Part shown: positions 34,186 through 47,300 of the stretch, one piece after another
Layout of the letters: each line of letters begins with the position of its first letter
Numbering within the stretch: position 1 is the first letter of the stretch
Assembly: GCA_936440205.1 (NCBI GenBank)
Contig: OW387139.1
Span: 39,582,378 to 39,646,377, forward strand
Source of the DNA: Lepidonotus clava
Lineage: Eukaryota; Annelida; Polychaeta; Phyllodocida; Polynoidae
DNA length: 64,000 nucleotides
Direction: 5' to 3'
Notes under the pieces: generated by a model
Seen by the model: the letters and a program-made list of their open reading frames with translations, nothing else
The model's database searches: none
What the model was told of the DNA's origin: nothing
Position numbers and translations under genes: made by a program

Positions 34186-37100
34186 CCCTGGCAGACTGGG
34201 ATTGTTGACCTCTAACAATTCAGGAAGGAAAAAAAGATTTAAGTGTGCTTTTTTTTTAGGTTTGGTGTTAGTTGGAAAAGCGCTGACGTATTATACTGAT
34301 AATACCCACAGCAATAATGAGCATATCTCTGAAATGTTACCCTACATTTTTCGAGCTAGATGCTGTTTTCTTTTGATCTTGCTATCTTTATTTTTTTTAA
34401 ATTAACGCTACATTCATTGCTTTGTGTTTACAAAAAACGTCACCGATTGCAATTGTCTCACTCTGGGTAGTCAATATCCCGCATTCAATTATGTCTCTCC
34501 CAAATGGGTATCATAAGAATAAATATGATTTATGAAATCAATAGCCGTGTTTAATACCATAATTGGGTCAGGCTTCTTGACAAGTGGCATGAAAAATTTG
34601 ATTGAGCACAGACGGTTATTTTTTATTTAAACATTTTAGGAATGACAATGTCTTTTTAACATCAATTTTACAGCCTATGATCCCCAGGGCTCTAGTCTTT
34701 GTTCGTTAGGCCCCTGGATCTATAAGCACTTAAACATGCGCAGATAGTTTGTCACGTATATGAGATTAGGCTGATGCGCCGTATAATTTCCCATGTAAAA
34801 AGCCATACACGATGTAATTGTTTGGACACTTCCATCACTTTCCCTATATAATTAACATGATCAGAAGCAGGCCGTAGGGCTTCATAATAGGCTTGTGTTA
34901 TAGGCCTTGCCTAATCTCTTTCGGGATTATATTTAGCTTGTCCTCAAGGCCTAAGTCCCTCAGGTACTTATCATAGGTAATATTTTCTTTGGGAGTTAAA
35001 GTTTACCATCCTAACATGCTGCGGAAAACTATTTTTCATGGAATACAATTTATAACATATATATTGGAGATCATAATTAACTCTACACAATACATAGATT
35101 TGCATTTGCATTTGGAATTAAACAATGGAGGAGGAAAGAATTGGAATGAGACGTGCAGTAAATTGATTAGTCATTAAAAGGTTATGACTGATTCATCAAC
35201 CACCCATAGAAATATGAGAGCAAATAGTTGGTTTTGGCGGACATTTAATTGTAAGTCATGAAAATTAATGGTGAAGTGTATGTACAATGCTTTTCAGAAA
35301 TATAATATTTCCATATAAAATTCTACATGTACTTGGTTAAAACTCGCTATGGTGAATACTCACTTTCCAGACAACAGATCCATCACTGAATGACACAAAG
35401 CTAGATTGCTTGCAATTGGTGAAAGGGAAAACGACCACCAAGAAGGAAAAGGGAGCGAGATTGAGACGGGGAAACGGCTTTATAGTATTGGTCAGTCCAA
35501 TAATGACCATAGTGTACCCGTGTATATATGCCTTGGGGGCCATGCGAGCCATTTCCACGTCACTTCACTGGCTCAAGGCAGACACATTTGTCACGCGATT
35601 TGACAGGCCACCAGCCAGTGGACCACCTTATAGCTTTGGCGGTCACTTTCCCCATATGCGGCACCGTCACCCCAATACCGATCCACAGTTGCCTCAATTC
35701 CTATAGTATATAGGGCCTGTAGTGAGTTGTACCATGGGGGCCGCCATTGTCCCCCAGTTTAGAACACACAGGGGACAAGCTAGACCTCTCCATCACTATC
35801 TTCATTTCACTGCTGCAGGACAGCAGTATCTAAACAGATAACTTTATCACTTTATCTCAACAGCTAGAGTTATGAACCACATAATTATTACCAACATACT
35901 CCTTTTGACATTTCTGATAAGATTAATTGATAAGGAAGTTATAGGTAGGTAAGATTTACCCCCTCCTCCATCTCTCTGAGGTACCCCTAAATAGGTTGTG
36001 TGCACAGTGTCTAATCCATTATCGTGTGAGACTGTTGATTTGTGTGATTAGCCATCTAGTTAGACAAAGCCTTAGTGGTGTAGCTACCACACCAGAGAGA
36101 GAATCCTAGTCTACCACACTTATCATGCCTCTGTCTACCCAGGCCTTATTTATGGAGAGGTGTAAAGTCACTGGGGCCACACTGGAGGATTTGAAAAAAT
36201 GTACCAAACTCCCTATTCTCACTCACTTTCTTACTGGACTACGCCTCACTGAAAGTATTAACCACAACCACTTTCCCTCGGCCACTGCTACTTGTGGTAT
36301 TTCCACCTCATATGTTATATGCCATCACGCGAATGCAATAAAAGGGGAAATATATATACTTGTTGCTATAGAAACGTCTTCTTTGTACCCCTCCAGGAAA
36401 CACTTGCCAAGTAAGGTTTGATACTAAGGCTGCCTTAAGATTTGTGGGCTGAAAGAAGCTGCAGTGATAAAAATATTCCACCGCCCTTTCACCAAAGAAA
36501 CCGTGTATCCTTTGTTGAAGGGAGGAAAAAGTGTTTCTTGAACGAACGGAACTTGCCTTTCTCAATTAAAAAGACTGTCGCTTTAACTCATTTCCTCTCT
36601 TTAATAAATCAAAGGCAAAGGGGGTTAATATCGAGCAGTTGAGAGTTCCTGTATATTTACTGCTATCCTATCTTCTGAATTATTGTTCTCGTGACTGGAG
36701 AAGCATTCTGTGAGACTGAAGGTTGCAGCACACTTTGATATTGAAGGTTCTAACGACAGTATTGTAAAGCCGATGATACAATAATTAAGGTTTTGCTCAT
36801 ATAAGATGTGCTCTCATTTCCTTTGTACTGAAAGGGCTTAAGAATTAAAGAGAAATGAGAAATACGATTATTCCTACCTCTTGTGGATTTCAAAAAAGGA
36901 TGTATATTTTCAACACACGGTACGGAGCCATTACACGTTTACCTAGATATAATAGGAAAATGTTCTAAATACTTTAGAGGTCATACTCTGGGGAAGTCTC
37001 GGTATATTATGCGACATGTGGCAAAGCATACCATTTTTCTTCAATATATTACATAATTTATCAAGAATGAAAAAATCATTAAAAACAACTTCGTCACAGA

Positions 37101-37911
37101 CGTACTCCTAGCTCAGCCAAACACTTCACCAAATACACATCTCATTGCTGGGCTCCCCGCTGCACTTCCTGGAATTCCAGGAATTCGGCCGGTGGCCATA
37201 AGGGCTGGCTCCAGGAAGCCAGGAATTGCCTGGCTACGCGCGACACTGGCCCTGACGACGGGGGCGGCCGTGGTGTGGGCTTGATGCCAGCTGCTCCAGT
37301 CAGGTACCTCCCCGAGGGTAATTAATGCCTACTTCGATTTCTGGGTCTGATACCAGTCCGCCCGAACGTGTCCCCCTCCTCCAGGCTGTCTGGCTGACTC
37401 ATGGCTTGTTTCTTTGTATCTCCTTTTTGTGACCGGTTTCTACGTAGCATTTAGTTGCGTTCGGTCTTGGTGTTTTTTGGTCTGTTCTGCAGAAGTTCAG
37501 TGGCGTGGTGTGCTCTAAGGGCTGCGTTTCATGAAATATGGATTTAAATCTGACACCCAGGAGGTCACTATAGTTCCCCTGCTTTTATGGAACATTTATT
37601 CGCTTAAATCCAATATTTAGTACATAACCTAAACTGTCCTTATTTTTGCTTTCTATTTTTCCTTTTTAACGTGTTTATTGGAACTTCATGTTAATGCATG
37701 TTCTTTCAGGTGCTACCCATGTAGTATATTTTAGATTTCTTCCTCTTTGCTTTTCTTTAATATTGTCTCTATGGTTATAAGGTGCCGTCCATTCATTTCT
37801 TAGGTATTCTACATAATTTCTTTATCCCTACTCCAAATCCAGCATGCGATACTCTCTATAAATGTACTAAAGCTCTTGGCCCATTCCAGACCCCATTTGT
37901 GCATAGGTAAT

Positions 37912-38270
37912 GGCGAGGTTAAGCAACTTCGATGCATCTCGATACATCAGTGTATCTATAAACTTTCAAGCGTTCAGTGGCGGTACATTGAACGAATATA
38001 TAAAAAATGGTAATGCTATTTCATTAGCTCAAGGTCATTGTACTGTCATGTAAACTGTTATGAAACATTTTGAGATTTCAAAACAATGATTCAGATAAGA
38101 GATACATTAAGTTTACGTTACTTGATGGATCTCTTATTTTTCTTATTATTTTGAAATTGCAAAATGTTTAATGAGAGGTTAAATACTCTAGACTTGAGTT
38201 AATAAAATATCATTAACATCTTTATATAGTTTTATGCAACGTGATGCGTTTGGGTTGCTTAACCTCCCTG
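37912..38270. mobile_element. Fold-back MITE with 'gaggttaagcaac' ends
   Basis: gcgaggttaagcaacttcgatgcatc near 37914 pairs with the complement of the right side (gggaggttaagcaacccaaacgcatcac) near 38235-38268. Inner inverted pairs (atttcattagctcaag / cttgagttaataaaat; aaacattttgagatttcaaaa / ttttgaaattgcaaaatgttt) continue the fold-back to its centre. No ORF. Confidence 0.7.
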
Positions 38271-39548
38271 ATTAATTTAACTACTTACACCGTCATAAGA
38301 GTCAACGTAATATCATTTTATCGTCTCCCTTTTATATCTGTCTGGCCATATCCTTATCATCACTATCTACGCAGATATCAACACCTCCAGTGCCTCGGCC
38401 AAACTTTCTCCTAGATTTCCCCTCACTTCCTGCATCCCTCCAGGCACTCTATCTCCCTTCTCCGTTAACTAGAGCTGGCCCCTCCCCACAGAAGGAAGAT
38501 GGGGAGCAGGAGGAAGATAGGGTGGAGTAGGGGTGCTGCTCCAGCTAGGAGGTGCTTGTCTAGATCAAAGACGACCTGTGATTCCTCCACGGTGTAATGT
38601 TACAACAAGCTGCCTCCCCCAGACACCCCTCAGACCCTCTCTGTCAGTCCCTATCCCCTCTCCTCCAGTACCTTGTTAATATGGCCCCAGACATATAAGG
38701 ATGCTTCTGACAGCTTTGCTCAGGGGGGGCTTCTGTTGGCTCACTTACTACTTCTTATGTGTACATTAAAGGTCTACAAAAGTGGATGCTCTTCCTGTTG
38801 ACTGGAAACCGTTTGATAACTAAGCCGTACAAGTTGGTTTTGACAGCCTTGCCTAAGGGTAGTATAAGTTGTGTCCACAACTTAACTCCAGAGGTTTCTG
38901 TTTACCCTCTTGTAACTAATGCACATTTAAAGGCTCTTCTAAAGTGGCTCTTTTGCTTGTAGAGGTTTGCTAGTTTGATTCTGCACGATTTGATAAGTAT
39001 TACACGGAAGCTTAATCCTAACCCTAATTTTCTTTTAATAAAGAATTCTCTTTTATCAACAGTCGTTGATAATAGCTGCTCCCAGATGAGAACGCAATTG
39101 CAACATGACTTCGAGCTAATTGAACATAGGGAATATCAATCATCGGAGCATGATACCAAATCAACTGGCCAACATCCAATTACATATAGCTACACCATTT
39201 TCTGGAACAGAAAACAAGTAATCATCTTACAATATAGACGTTATATATTATAGATGGAGTTTAACTTACTTGATTGAGATGTATTCTTCCATCAGCCGAT
39301 AAGGGCCTACAAATCTACATCGTATTCACTTAAGGGCATAGGCTGATTCTTTCCTTATCTGCAAACAGAAAGAAAACGAACGGTTAGCTTACTCTCTATG
39401 AATCATTTATTAGTACAGGCCTTTCAGAAGGCAATAGATGATATTTGAATAGACGCAATATCAGTCAGGTGATCTCTGAACTTGTGGCGTGTTTTCGTAT
39501 CGCCTTGGAAGCATTGGTATGGGCTGGAGTTGGGGAAGGTGCCAGAAC

Positions 39549-39589
39549 CAAGATGGCGGCGATCACATGATCAGGATGCGGATCACGTG
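39549..39589 (+). promoter_or_regulatory. YY1-like site and CACGTG E-box
   Basis: caagatggcggc (39549-39560) is an exact YY1 core; gatcacgtgac with CACGTG at 39584-39589 follows inside the palindrome tgcggatcacgtgaccgca. It could be a promoter remnant or a MITE interior. No transcript can be proposed. Confidence 0.3.
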
Positions 39590-40074
39590 ACCGCATTGCA
39601 TGAGCAGGGCTCATCGATAAGGGGTCAGGGGCGTCGTTAGGACCTACGCGCAGAAACAGAGACCAACTAAGTCTGACTCGATAATTCAAGTTTTGGTAAC
39701 CTATGACGTTCTCCCTTTAAACTTCTTCGTTAATATTTCACAATGCTAAAAAATTCAGTTTAGAGCTTCACCGGATACGATTTAGTTTCCTGCTCATTTA
39801 AATTGAAAGTTGAAGTAGGCTCAAATCTAAGTTGTTTTACAACCTCATTTAAACTGTCTCAATCAATATGTTTTTATAGTAGATTTAATTCTTAACACAA
39901 TGATAAGGATCTTAAGATTCGAGCATAGTGGTTTTGGTGATTTATTTGAGAACATTATAATTAAGGCTGAGCACTCTATGAACCCGAAAGCTTGCGTTAT
40001 GATTTAACTCAAAACTTTGTGCAGTTTAAACTCCACTTTTGAATCGGTGTTAGGAGTCTGATTAATTAGTAGGG

Positions 40075-40390
40075 CAGGGAGGATACGGGTGCGATGTGTC
40101 CTATGAAGAAGCACCGCAGGGGGCATCCGACGGTGGCTGTAGGCCTACGACCCATAGGGGATCGTCACATACCGAGGGCAAAGCCTGAGGTACGTACGAT
40201 TCCCATGGGTCATATGGCCACCTGAGGAAGCCCCCTAAGGTATTTCTTTATTTTATCACCCAAACAAAATGACAAATATGTGAAAATTCCTGAAAAAGAG
40301 GAGTTTACAGTGAGCGGTGTGTATGGCCCGTTAATATGCACTAGCCACAATATTCACCATTTGCCGGCCATGCGGGTGATAAATCTAAAG
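40075..40390. repeat. Second copy of the palindrome-rich TTATCACCC repeat (inverted)
   Basis: Reading the minus strand gives ttatcacccgcatggccgg, then ttttgtttgggtgataaaa, ccttagggggcttcctcagg and a series of short hairpins (gacccatgggaatc, acgatcccctatgggtcgt), in the same order as at 17380-17600. Strongly diverged copy. Confidence 0.6.
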
Positions 40391-40990
40391 AACAAAACAA
40401 TTATACAACTAATGATAATGAGATAAGATAACACATAAAAAACCGTAATACCATATAAACTGTGAACTTCCACACAGGTTATTTAGGCAATCAATGATAC
40501 ATTTCACAACATTAGTTTTTTTTGTAAACTTCCTTCCCTTTAATACATAACTTTTATGTATAAATGCACACTGGTATGATAAACCCTAGATATAATGAAT
40601 TACTAACAGTGTCCTTACTAACATTCAAACACATGCAGAATAGGCCTACGCCTATCAGGCAAATGTTCAGTTATTGATCATTGAAACCATCATTGTTACC
40701 AGTTACATTCAGTCCTGACACTTGTCCCTGTATAATAACTCGGTAACTGGGCCTATAACAACCTTGTCTAGGCCTAAGGGTAGACATAAGTGATCGGAAA
40801 ACCAAAATCAAAGTCCTGGGGTGAAAACAAGTAGGATTAATCGGCCACCTGCCCTGTTATCGTCCACCTATACACTGCTGGGCGATACATCAAGATTCGG
40901 ATACTAAGGTTGAGTGAATAATTGATGTTTCATAAACAGGAAAGGCTTTAGATAAATAGGGCAGAACACATTTATAACATCCTCGCTAGA

Positions 40991-41325
40991 TCCATGCACA
41001 TAAGCCCCATGGGGGTCCAGGTAAGAATAGGCCCTCAGTAGCCCCTGCTGATCGTACAAGGTGACGAAAGGGGGGACCCTGCACTGACCAAGTGGTTCTT
41101 TGGGTTCAATTCCTGGTCAGTGCTTGGTTCACTAAGGGATGAGGTACAGCAAAAATGATTGCTATGTTTTGATCCCCTGCTGTTTGCCTGCCCTGTCACC
41201 TTCATCTCATAGATTCAATCACCAAAGACAGAATTCGTCCCAACTGGTTTTCGCTGTGAAAATGATCCTGGCTGTCGGTACGGCGTAAAACACCCAACAC
41301 TCACTCACACTCTCCATGCACATAA
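40991..41325 (+). mobile_element. SINE with perfect 13-bp target-site duplications
   Basis: tccatgcacataa occurs at 40991-41003 and 41313-41325, bracketing a 309-bp element (41004-41312). It has a Pol III B-box-like gggttcaattcc (41102-41113), a core ending gctgtcggtacggcgtaaaacaccc and a cactcactcac tail. This is the layout of a tRNA-type SINE mobilised by a LINE; the intact 13-bp duplications mean a fairly recent insertion. A 5'-truncated relative lies at 53957-54067 on the other strand. Tails of this type are common in molluscs and other lophotrochozoans. Confidence 0.9.
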
Positions 41326-44300
41326 ATTGACAAAATAAAGGTTGTGTTGTTTTGGGTTTGATAAGTATGGTTTATATAAGTTTTTATCAAACGTATTCCT
41401 TTTGGTTATCAACAAATCACCTTTTTTATTGATACATCTTCAGGTTATCCTGATCTTCCAGAGGAGATAAATTAGGTTTCTACGTGTACATTGTAGCTTG
41501 GCGCGTTAGTCGCTGTTTTTGCAGTGGCCTTTTTCTTTATTGTAACTATTGTCAACATCTGACACTAGTGACAACTATACCTCATGTATAATTATGTTAC
41601 CCTTTATGACATACATGCATGGCCACTTAATACTATGGGTCCGCAAGTTAAGAAAGGGCTGATTTTGTTCACATGACTTTATTTTATAAATAATCAAAGG
41701 GGTCTGATCATAAAACTATGAGTGCCTAAATATACCACCAGGACAAAATGTCACAAGGAAAATAAGTTTGGAAATTCTCAATATAGATTAAACATTCAAA
41801 GAAACATAATATTATGACATTGCAATCAGCTTTTATTATAGGATATAACACATTTTAAGTTTTAAGTTTTTCAGTCCTTTCCTGGTCAGCAGACCTATAA
41901 CGGGAAATGCATCCCAGAAAGATAGGTCGGAAAGTGCATGCCAGAAATAGTTCCCTGAAGGGCTTGCATAGAAACATACCATTCTTTACTACCACCACTA
42001 CCACTAGTGCACCGCCACCCCAGTATCACAGCATCACCGGCACCACAAGAGCACCATCGGCACCACTAATGACACCACCACCGGCACCACCAATGACACC
42101 ACCACCTGCCGGATGAGTTGGGAAAAACAACTGGGCGACAAATAGATGCTCCCACCCCCACCCCTTCTTCCCACTGACCCCTTCTGCTCGTGGGAATTTC
42201 ACACCGACAGGTCCTCATAAAAGAGGGCGGGGGATGGAAGAGCGTGGGAGGGGCTCCTCCAGGGTCCATGTGAATCATACAGGTCCGTGAGAACATTTCC
42301 CCCACGGTGGGGATGGGGCTTCTTTAACACTGGAGACTTGAGTGTAGGAGCATTGGTTGGTGGCAATTTGTATAGCGGCCTTTAAGTATTGTATTAAAGC
42401 ACGCATGCTTGGACGCTTTGGGAGAGGTTCTCTTGGGATGGACTAGTCCCGAGCTTGAGAAAGGCGAGTGTATTGACGTTGTAAAGGTCTTTATTTAACG
42501 TTGTAAAGAACCCATTACATGCTATAACGGTACCCTGGGGAGTAAAGGAAAGAGGAGTGAACGGGAAGTAGGACAGGTATGGTGGTAAGATGCCAGAAAG
42601 AGATGGAAAGAGTGGTGGGTAAAGTGAGGTATAGAGTGAGAATTAGCAGATTAACATGGCTGTTTAGCTTGACATTTACCTTGACAACATTTATTCCAGG
42701 CTATCAAAATGTAAAGTTACTTCCCAGTTTACTTTGAAATAACGTTTCTATTTCATTTTCATCTAATGATAATATTATTTGAAAGTTCTTCTATTCTGAC
42801 CAATTGTAAAAGTACTATTTATTTTCTATTTTCTATCTCAGTTATTCTGCAATCATTGTACATATCCGTTGCGAAAGGCCGCTGCCCGATTCAGACCCAA
42901 CTTTCCGTATACTACTGCCTTAAACCTGAACCTTTAAGGTAAACAAGATCGGACATGATACCAGCAGATCAGGACACAAAAATTAAAATAAAAAGATATT
43001 CGTTAAAATCACTCAGATCTATTTGTCATGTATTACGTGTACATGTTTTTTAACACTGGACAATCTGAAGACGAAATCAGGCAATTCTTCCTTGTCTTAC
43101 GCTCATGGGAAAGGGTTTCACTGACCGAAAGTGAATATTAAATTTCTTGCTAGCATTGATTTGTACTTATCATTCTGAATTTAACATTTAATATGCAACT
43201 TTCATTTCTGGTTTCTAATATAAAGGGCGAGGAATTGTAGTACACTTCATACTTTATGCAGAAGCATTTCGTCGGGTCTATGTACAAAGGGAACGAAAAC
43301 ACAGCAATCCCCGACAACGAATACTTCAGGTTTGGGTTTCAAATAAACGGAAACACTCACAAAACCCAGCTTAACTTCCACAAATGGAGAGGAAGGAAAC
43401 AAGGGAAGGATATAAGAGTCAGAATAGGGAGCACTTCTAAGAGGAAGAAAGGGCTGGAGGAATCCTCGATAAAAACCGGAGGGAACTGGAGGAAGGTCGG
43501 AAAGCTCAGGAGACTAAATGAATTGGATCTTACAGGCCTTAACCTTGGCATTTGGGGCCAGGAGGAAGTGAGGGGGTTTAGCAAGCGGCGACATTTCTAT
43601 TAGACCCGCGACCACCCCTTGGCCGGTGGAGGTGGCGGTCAGGGTGAGCAGTGGGGATTGAGTTTATTGCACGGTCTCGCGAGGTCTCGCAGGGCCGCGA
43701 GAACCGACGAGATCTGTAGGAGGGTAAGTGGATTTAGGTAGTGTGGGCTGGGAACTTTGGTGGGCTCAATGATATTAGAGTAAGACGGTACGACTCAGCG
43801 GATGGGGGACGGCAGGGCTAGGATAAGGTATCAAAGAGGTGGAGTGGATCTATAGGGCATTTCAATATGAACTACCATTCTGATTTTTATAGGGTATAAT
43901 TATTAGGCTAAACATAGTTTTATACTAACCAAATGCCCACAAGCTATAGCGTTTGTAATTGTGAAGTCTCTTTTTCATTTAGTTTTAACAAACTTGAAAG
44001 ACAGAAAACAATACTTACGATTTCCAAAAAGAATGCTTCTATATACTTTGTCTAACTGTGTTTATGTTAATTATTTCTTTTCAATACTTTGACTAAGAGA
44101 GCACGTATGTCGATGTGAAGAAAAAAGAACGTTTACATATTATAAGAAAATGTCAAATGTACATGGAAAGAAGCAAAAGGTGGGGACAAAGTGAAAGGAT
44201 AACAAAATAAACATGTTTTGAAAAATCATGGTCCAATCTAGAATCTTAAAAAAAAGAGGTGGGGGTCTGCCCCAGATACGTTTCACAACAATGCTTATTC

Positions 44301-47300
44301 ACTAACACAGAGACCCCATGCATAGATCCCTAAGGTGGAATAATTTAGAGAGAAAAAAGTAGAATTGGGTATTTCCGCAGTTTCTTAGGGTGCTGTAGGC
44401 TAGAATCATTGTATACTAAGCTATATGGTATGCAGCTAAAGAGCCACATCTTATAGAGGGGGAAACCGGTTTACGTGCTATGTAGCATGAATAATTTACT
44501 ACTCCAGTTAACGTGATTTGAAGTATCTAGGGATTCCATGGAAAGCACCGGCGGGCGGGTCAACACTATGATAAATATATAACTTAGGCCTATATTATAG
44601 GGAAAATCGCTCATTTGTCAACGAAAAAAGTAACTTCGGGAGAATGGTCTGTTTTAATAACAAAATATCAAATGGTCTACCTACATCTAATACTAATGTA
44701 AAAAAAAAAGTTTCTGACGAGTTTCCTTTCATCTGAATCAGAAATAATTATTATATGACGGTTCTTGAGAATAATATATCAGTGAAGAGACAAGCCTAGT
44801 GCACAAAATTTAATCTCAAACAGGAAATATTGAAACTTAGCTTCCGTGCAAACTATGGACACGGCCACGCCTGCTACATTGAACACGTTTGTAGCTATCC
44901 TATATATCTATGTGAATGCAGTATTTACCTAGATGTCTCTTAAGATAGGTGGTTTATGAGTACGGATGATAAACATTCAGCCCACAATGTATCTATTCTT
45001 TTCTTATTTTACACTAAGAATACGACCGAGAAAATGCCATACCTAACCTAATGATAGATCCCTAGATCTGCACATAACATTGCATCCATTTACCTGCAAT
45101 CATCCATTGAGACGACCAGAATCAGATCGTGTAAACTAGGCTTAATTATAAGCATGTAAGGGTTAAATTAAAGCTGCCAGTATAGTGGCGGTTAGAGGAA
45201 GTCCCCTTGTTAATTTGACCTAAGTGATCGATTTCCTCCTGCTCCCCTGAGATGATTAAAGCTGAAATATGAATGACAAATCAGCACTTGGCACCAATCC
45301 ATCGGTAGACGGCGCCTCAGGCAGTGTGAGGGTTGTGGGGTGTAGAGGGCGGGGGGAGGGGGAGTGGCCAGGGGTGGGGGGGGGGGGCACTTAGCCCCAA
45401 AATGGGTACCAACTGTTGTCGCAAGGTCTTGGGGCTGTAGCTGTGAACTGCCAATTTGGCTATAAATGGGGGGGGGGGGGCTGTCAAATAATCATAATAA
45501 TCTTTTGGGGAAGCTGTTAATGATATGTATTATATCATGAGCTTATATATGCAATTCAATTACTTCATAATGCTTCTTAAATTGAGTTGAGATATGAAAT
45601 AATAATTAACAAATACCTCTTTTGGAGGGGCTGTCCTTGAAATAGGTTGTCAGAGTTTTCCCACTCCCAAAAAGGGGGGCTGTCAGTTTTCCCATCCCCC
45701 AAAAGGGAGGCTGTAGTTTCGCAGTTGGTACCTACCTTCAAAGACCCCCCCCCCCCCCCCTCCCCAGGGGAGTGGTAGGGTGCAATTGCTGTTGCTATTG
45801 GCAGAATCGGAATATCACGACTTCTTGTCGCTGTCTATGAGATGATTGATGGAGCAGAGTAAGGGAAGTTTAGCTATAGGAGAACAAAGCGACATGGCCA
45901 TTGCTAAGTGCCTGTTTGTTTTGACTCATGAAACTGTAATAATGGGAAGCATTCGTATATATCGTCGTTAGGTTAAGACTTACAATAAAAAAAATCCTTG
46001 ACAAATAACCACGATGAAGACGTTCAAAATTGAAAATTATAATTCCACTTTACTTCATAGACTATTGATTACGTTTTGAATGAATAGAAAAAATGAATAA
46101 AAATGTATGATGAATTAGTTTATTTAAAGTTGACATTTCAATCCATAAAATTAATGTTGTTATGGTGTTTTAAAACAAATGAGAAGCGTAAACCAGAAAA
46201 CACCATCTTAGTCCAAGGGAGTGGGGTCTGGAATTGGAATATATGCGCACGTCTTAATGAATTGTCAATTACTTTTAAAAATGATTTTGTCTTATGGTTA
46301 GCTTTGAAACGGCAACAAATGTGCAAGAGAATCACTTTGTAAAGCCACTTCCTCACTTAGAATAACTCTGTAAAATTGAAGGTTAAAACACATGTCAGAT
46401 TTCCACAAACTTCTTAAAACGAATTACGAGGCCATTAGGCATACGGCATGTGCCTGTGGTATTTTCATTTCAGTACAGGCTACCTTTTTCAGGCGCAAAA
46501 ACTGAACAATCATGACGATCACGAAATGGATGCACGTTTTCGATTTCCCTGGAAACACTTAAAAATAGTTAATTAAAGCGACATTTAAGCGGAGGTCACG
46601 TTCGGTACACTTAATGGTAATCCTCAGTTTTCAGGTCAAGATGTCAGATCAACATTACGTTTGATCTGTTAGTAAATGTTGTTTAAAAAGTGATTTAATC
46701 AAATGATACTATAAGTAGGAATACAAGCTAAGGACAATTGAATTAGGCTTATTGTTTTCCACTACCTTGAACACTAAACGATCTCTTTTCTTTTAATAAT
46801 ACCGAAGTTTTTATTCAATGTTCCTCCAGCAGATGATGTGCTGACAAAAGTCAACATTAACATTGAACACTGAATAACATGTGATTCGATTTCAAAGCCT
46901 ATGCTTTAAATAATGCATAAATTCCCTCTTTAGCAGTACTTAAACATTATGTACTCTGACAGTGAAGTAAAGATTAATTAGTCCAGTGTCTCTTTGAATC
47001 TATTAAGCATCTTTAGCTGCTTGCCTACTTCTCACAGAAACTCTATACTAGTCAGAGGGTACATGAAATATCATGCATATAATGATATAATTCATACATA
47101 ATCAACACCATAATCTATATGATTACAATGATAATGGTTTCCCTGAATTATTTATGTTATGTTATGTGTTCATTATTAATGAGCCTATATAAGCGGCTTA
47201 TATTGTGGGTAATCTTACCACATGTTATACAAAGGAAGCCCAACAAATTGTCATTTAATAGGCTCTAATCCCTGCCAACAACTACATGTAATATCTATTG

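Larger units (their letters stand above)
33543..40990. other. Gene-free stretch with GC-rich islands
   Basis: No gene recognised. Islands that look unique and GC-richer: 33600-34200 (CTCF-like, E-box, CCAAT), 35560-35760, 37130-37430, 38340-38720 and 39480-39720 (YY1 and E-box cores). Repeats: fold-back at 37912-38270 and a palindrome-rich copy at 40075-40390. Elsewhere AT-rich DNA with small, unfamiliar ORFs. Confidence 0.4.

Noticed and set aside
35410-35713. Overlapping plus-strand ORFs of 61-98 codons
   Set aside because: Three frames are open at once over a unique island; no codon preference or splice sites point to one of them.
43256-43603. 115-codon plus-strand ORF
   Set aside because: Rich in Lys, Arg, Gly and Glu because the strand is purine-rich; no recognisable domain and no splice or neighbour support.
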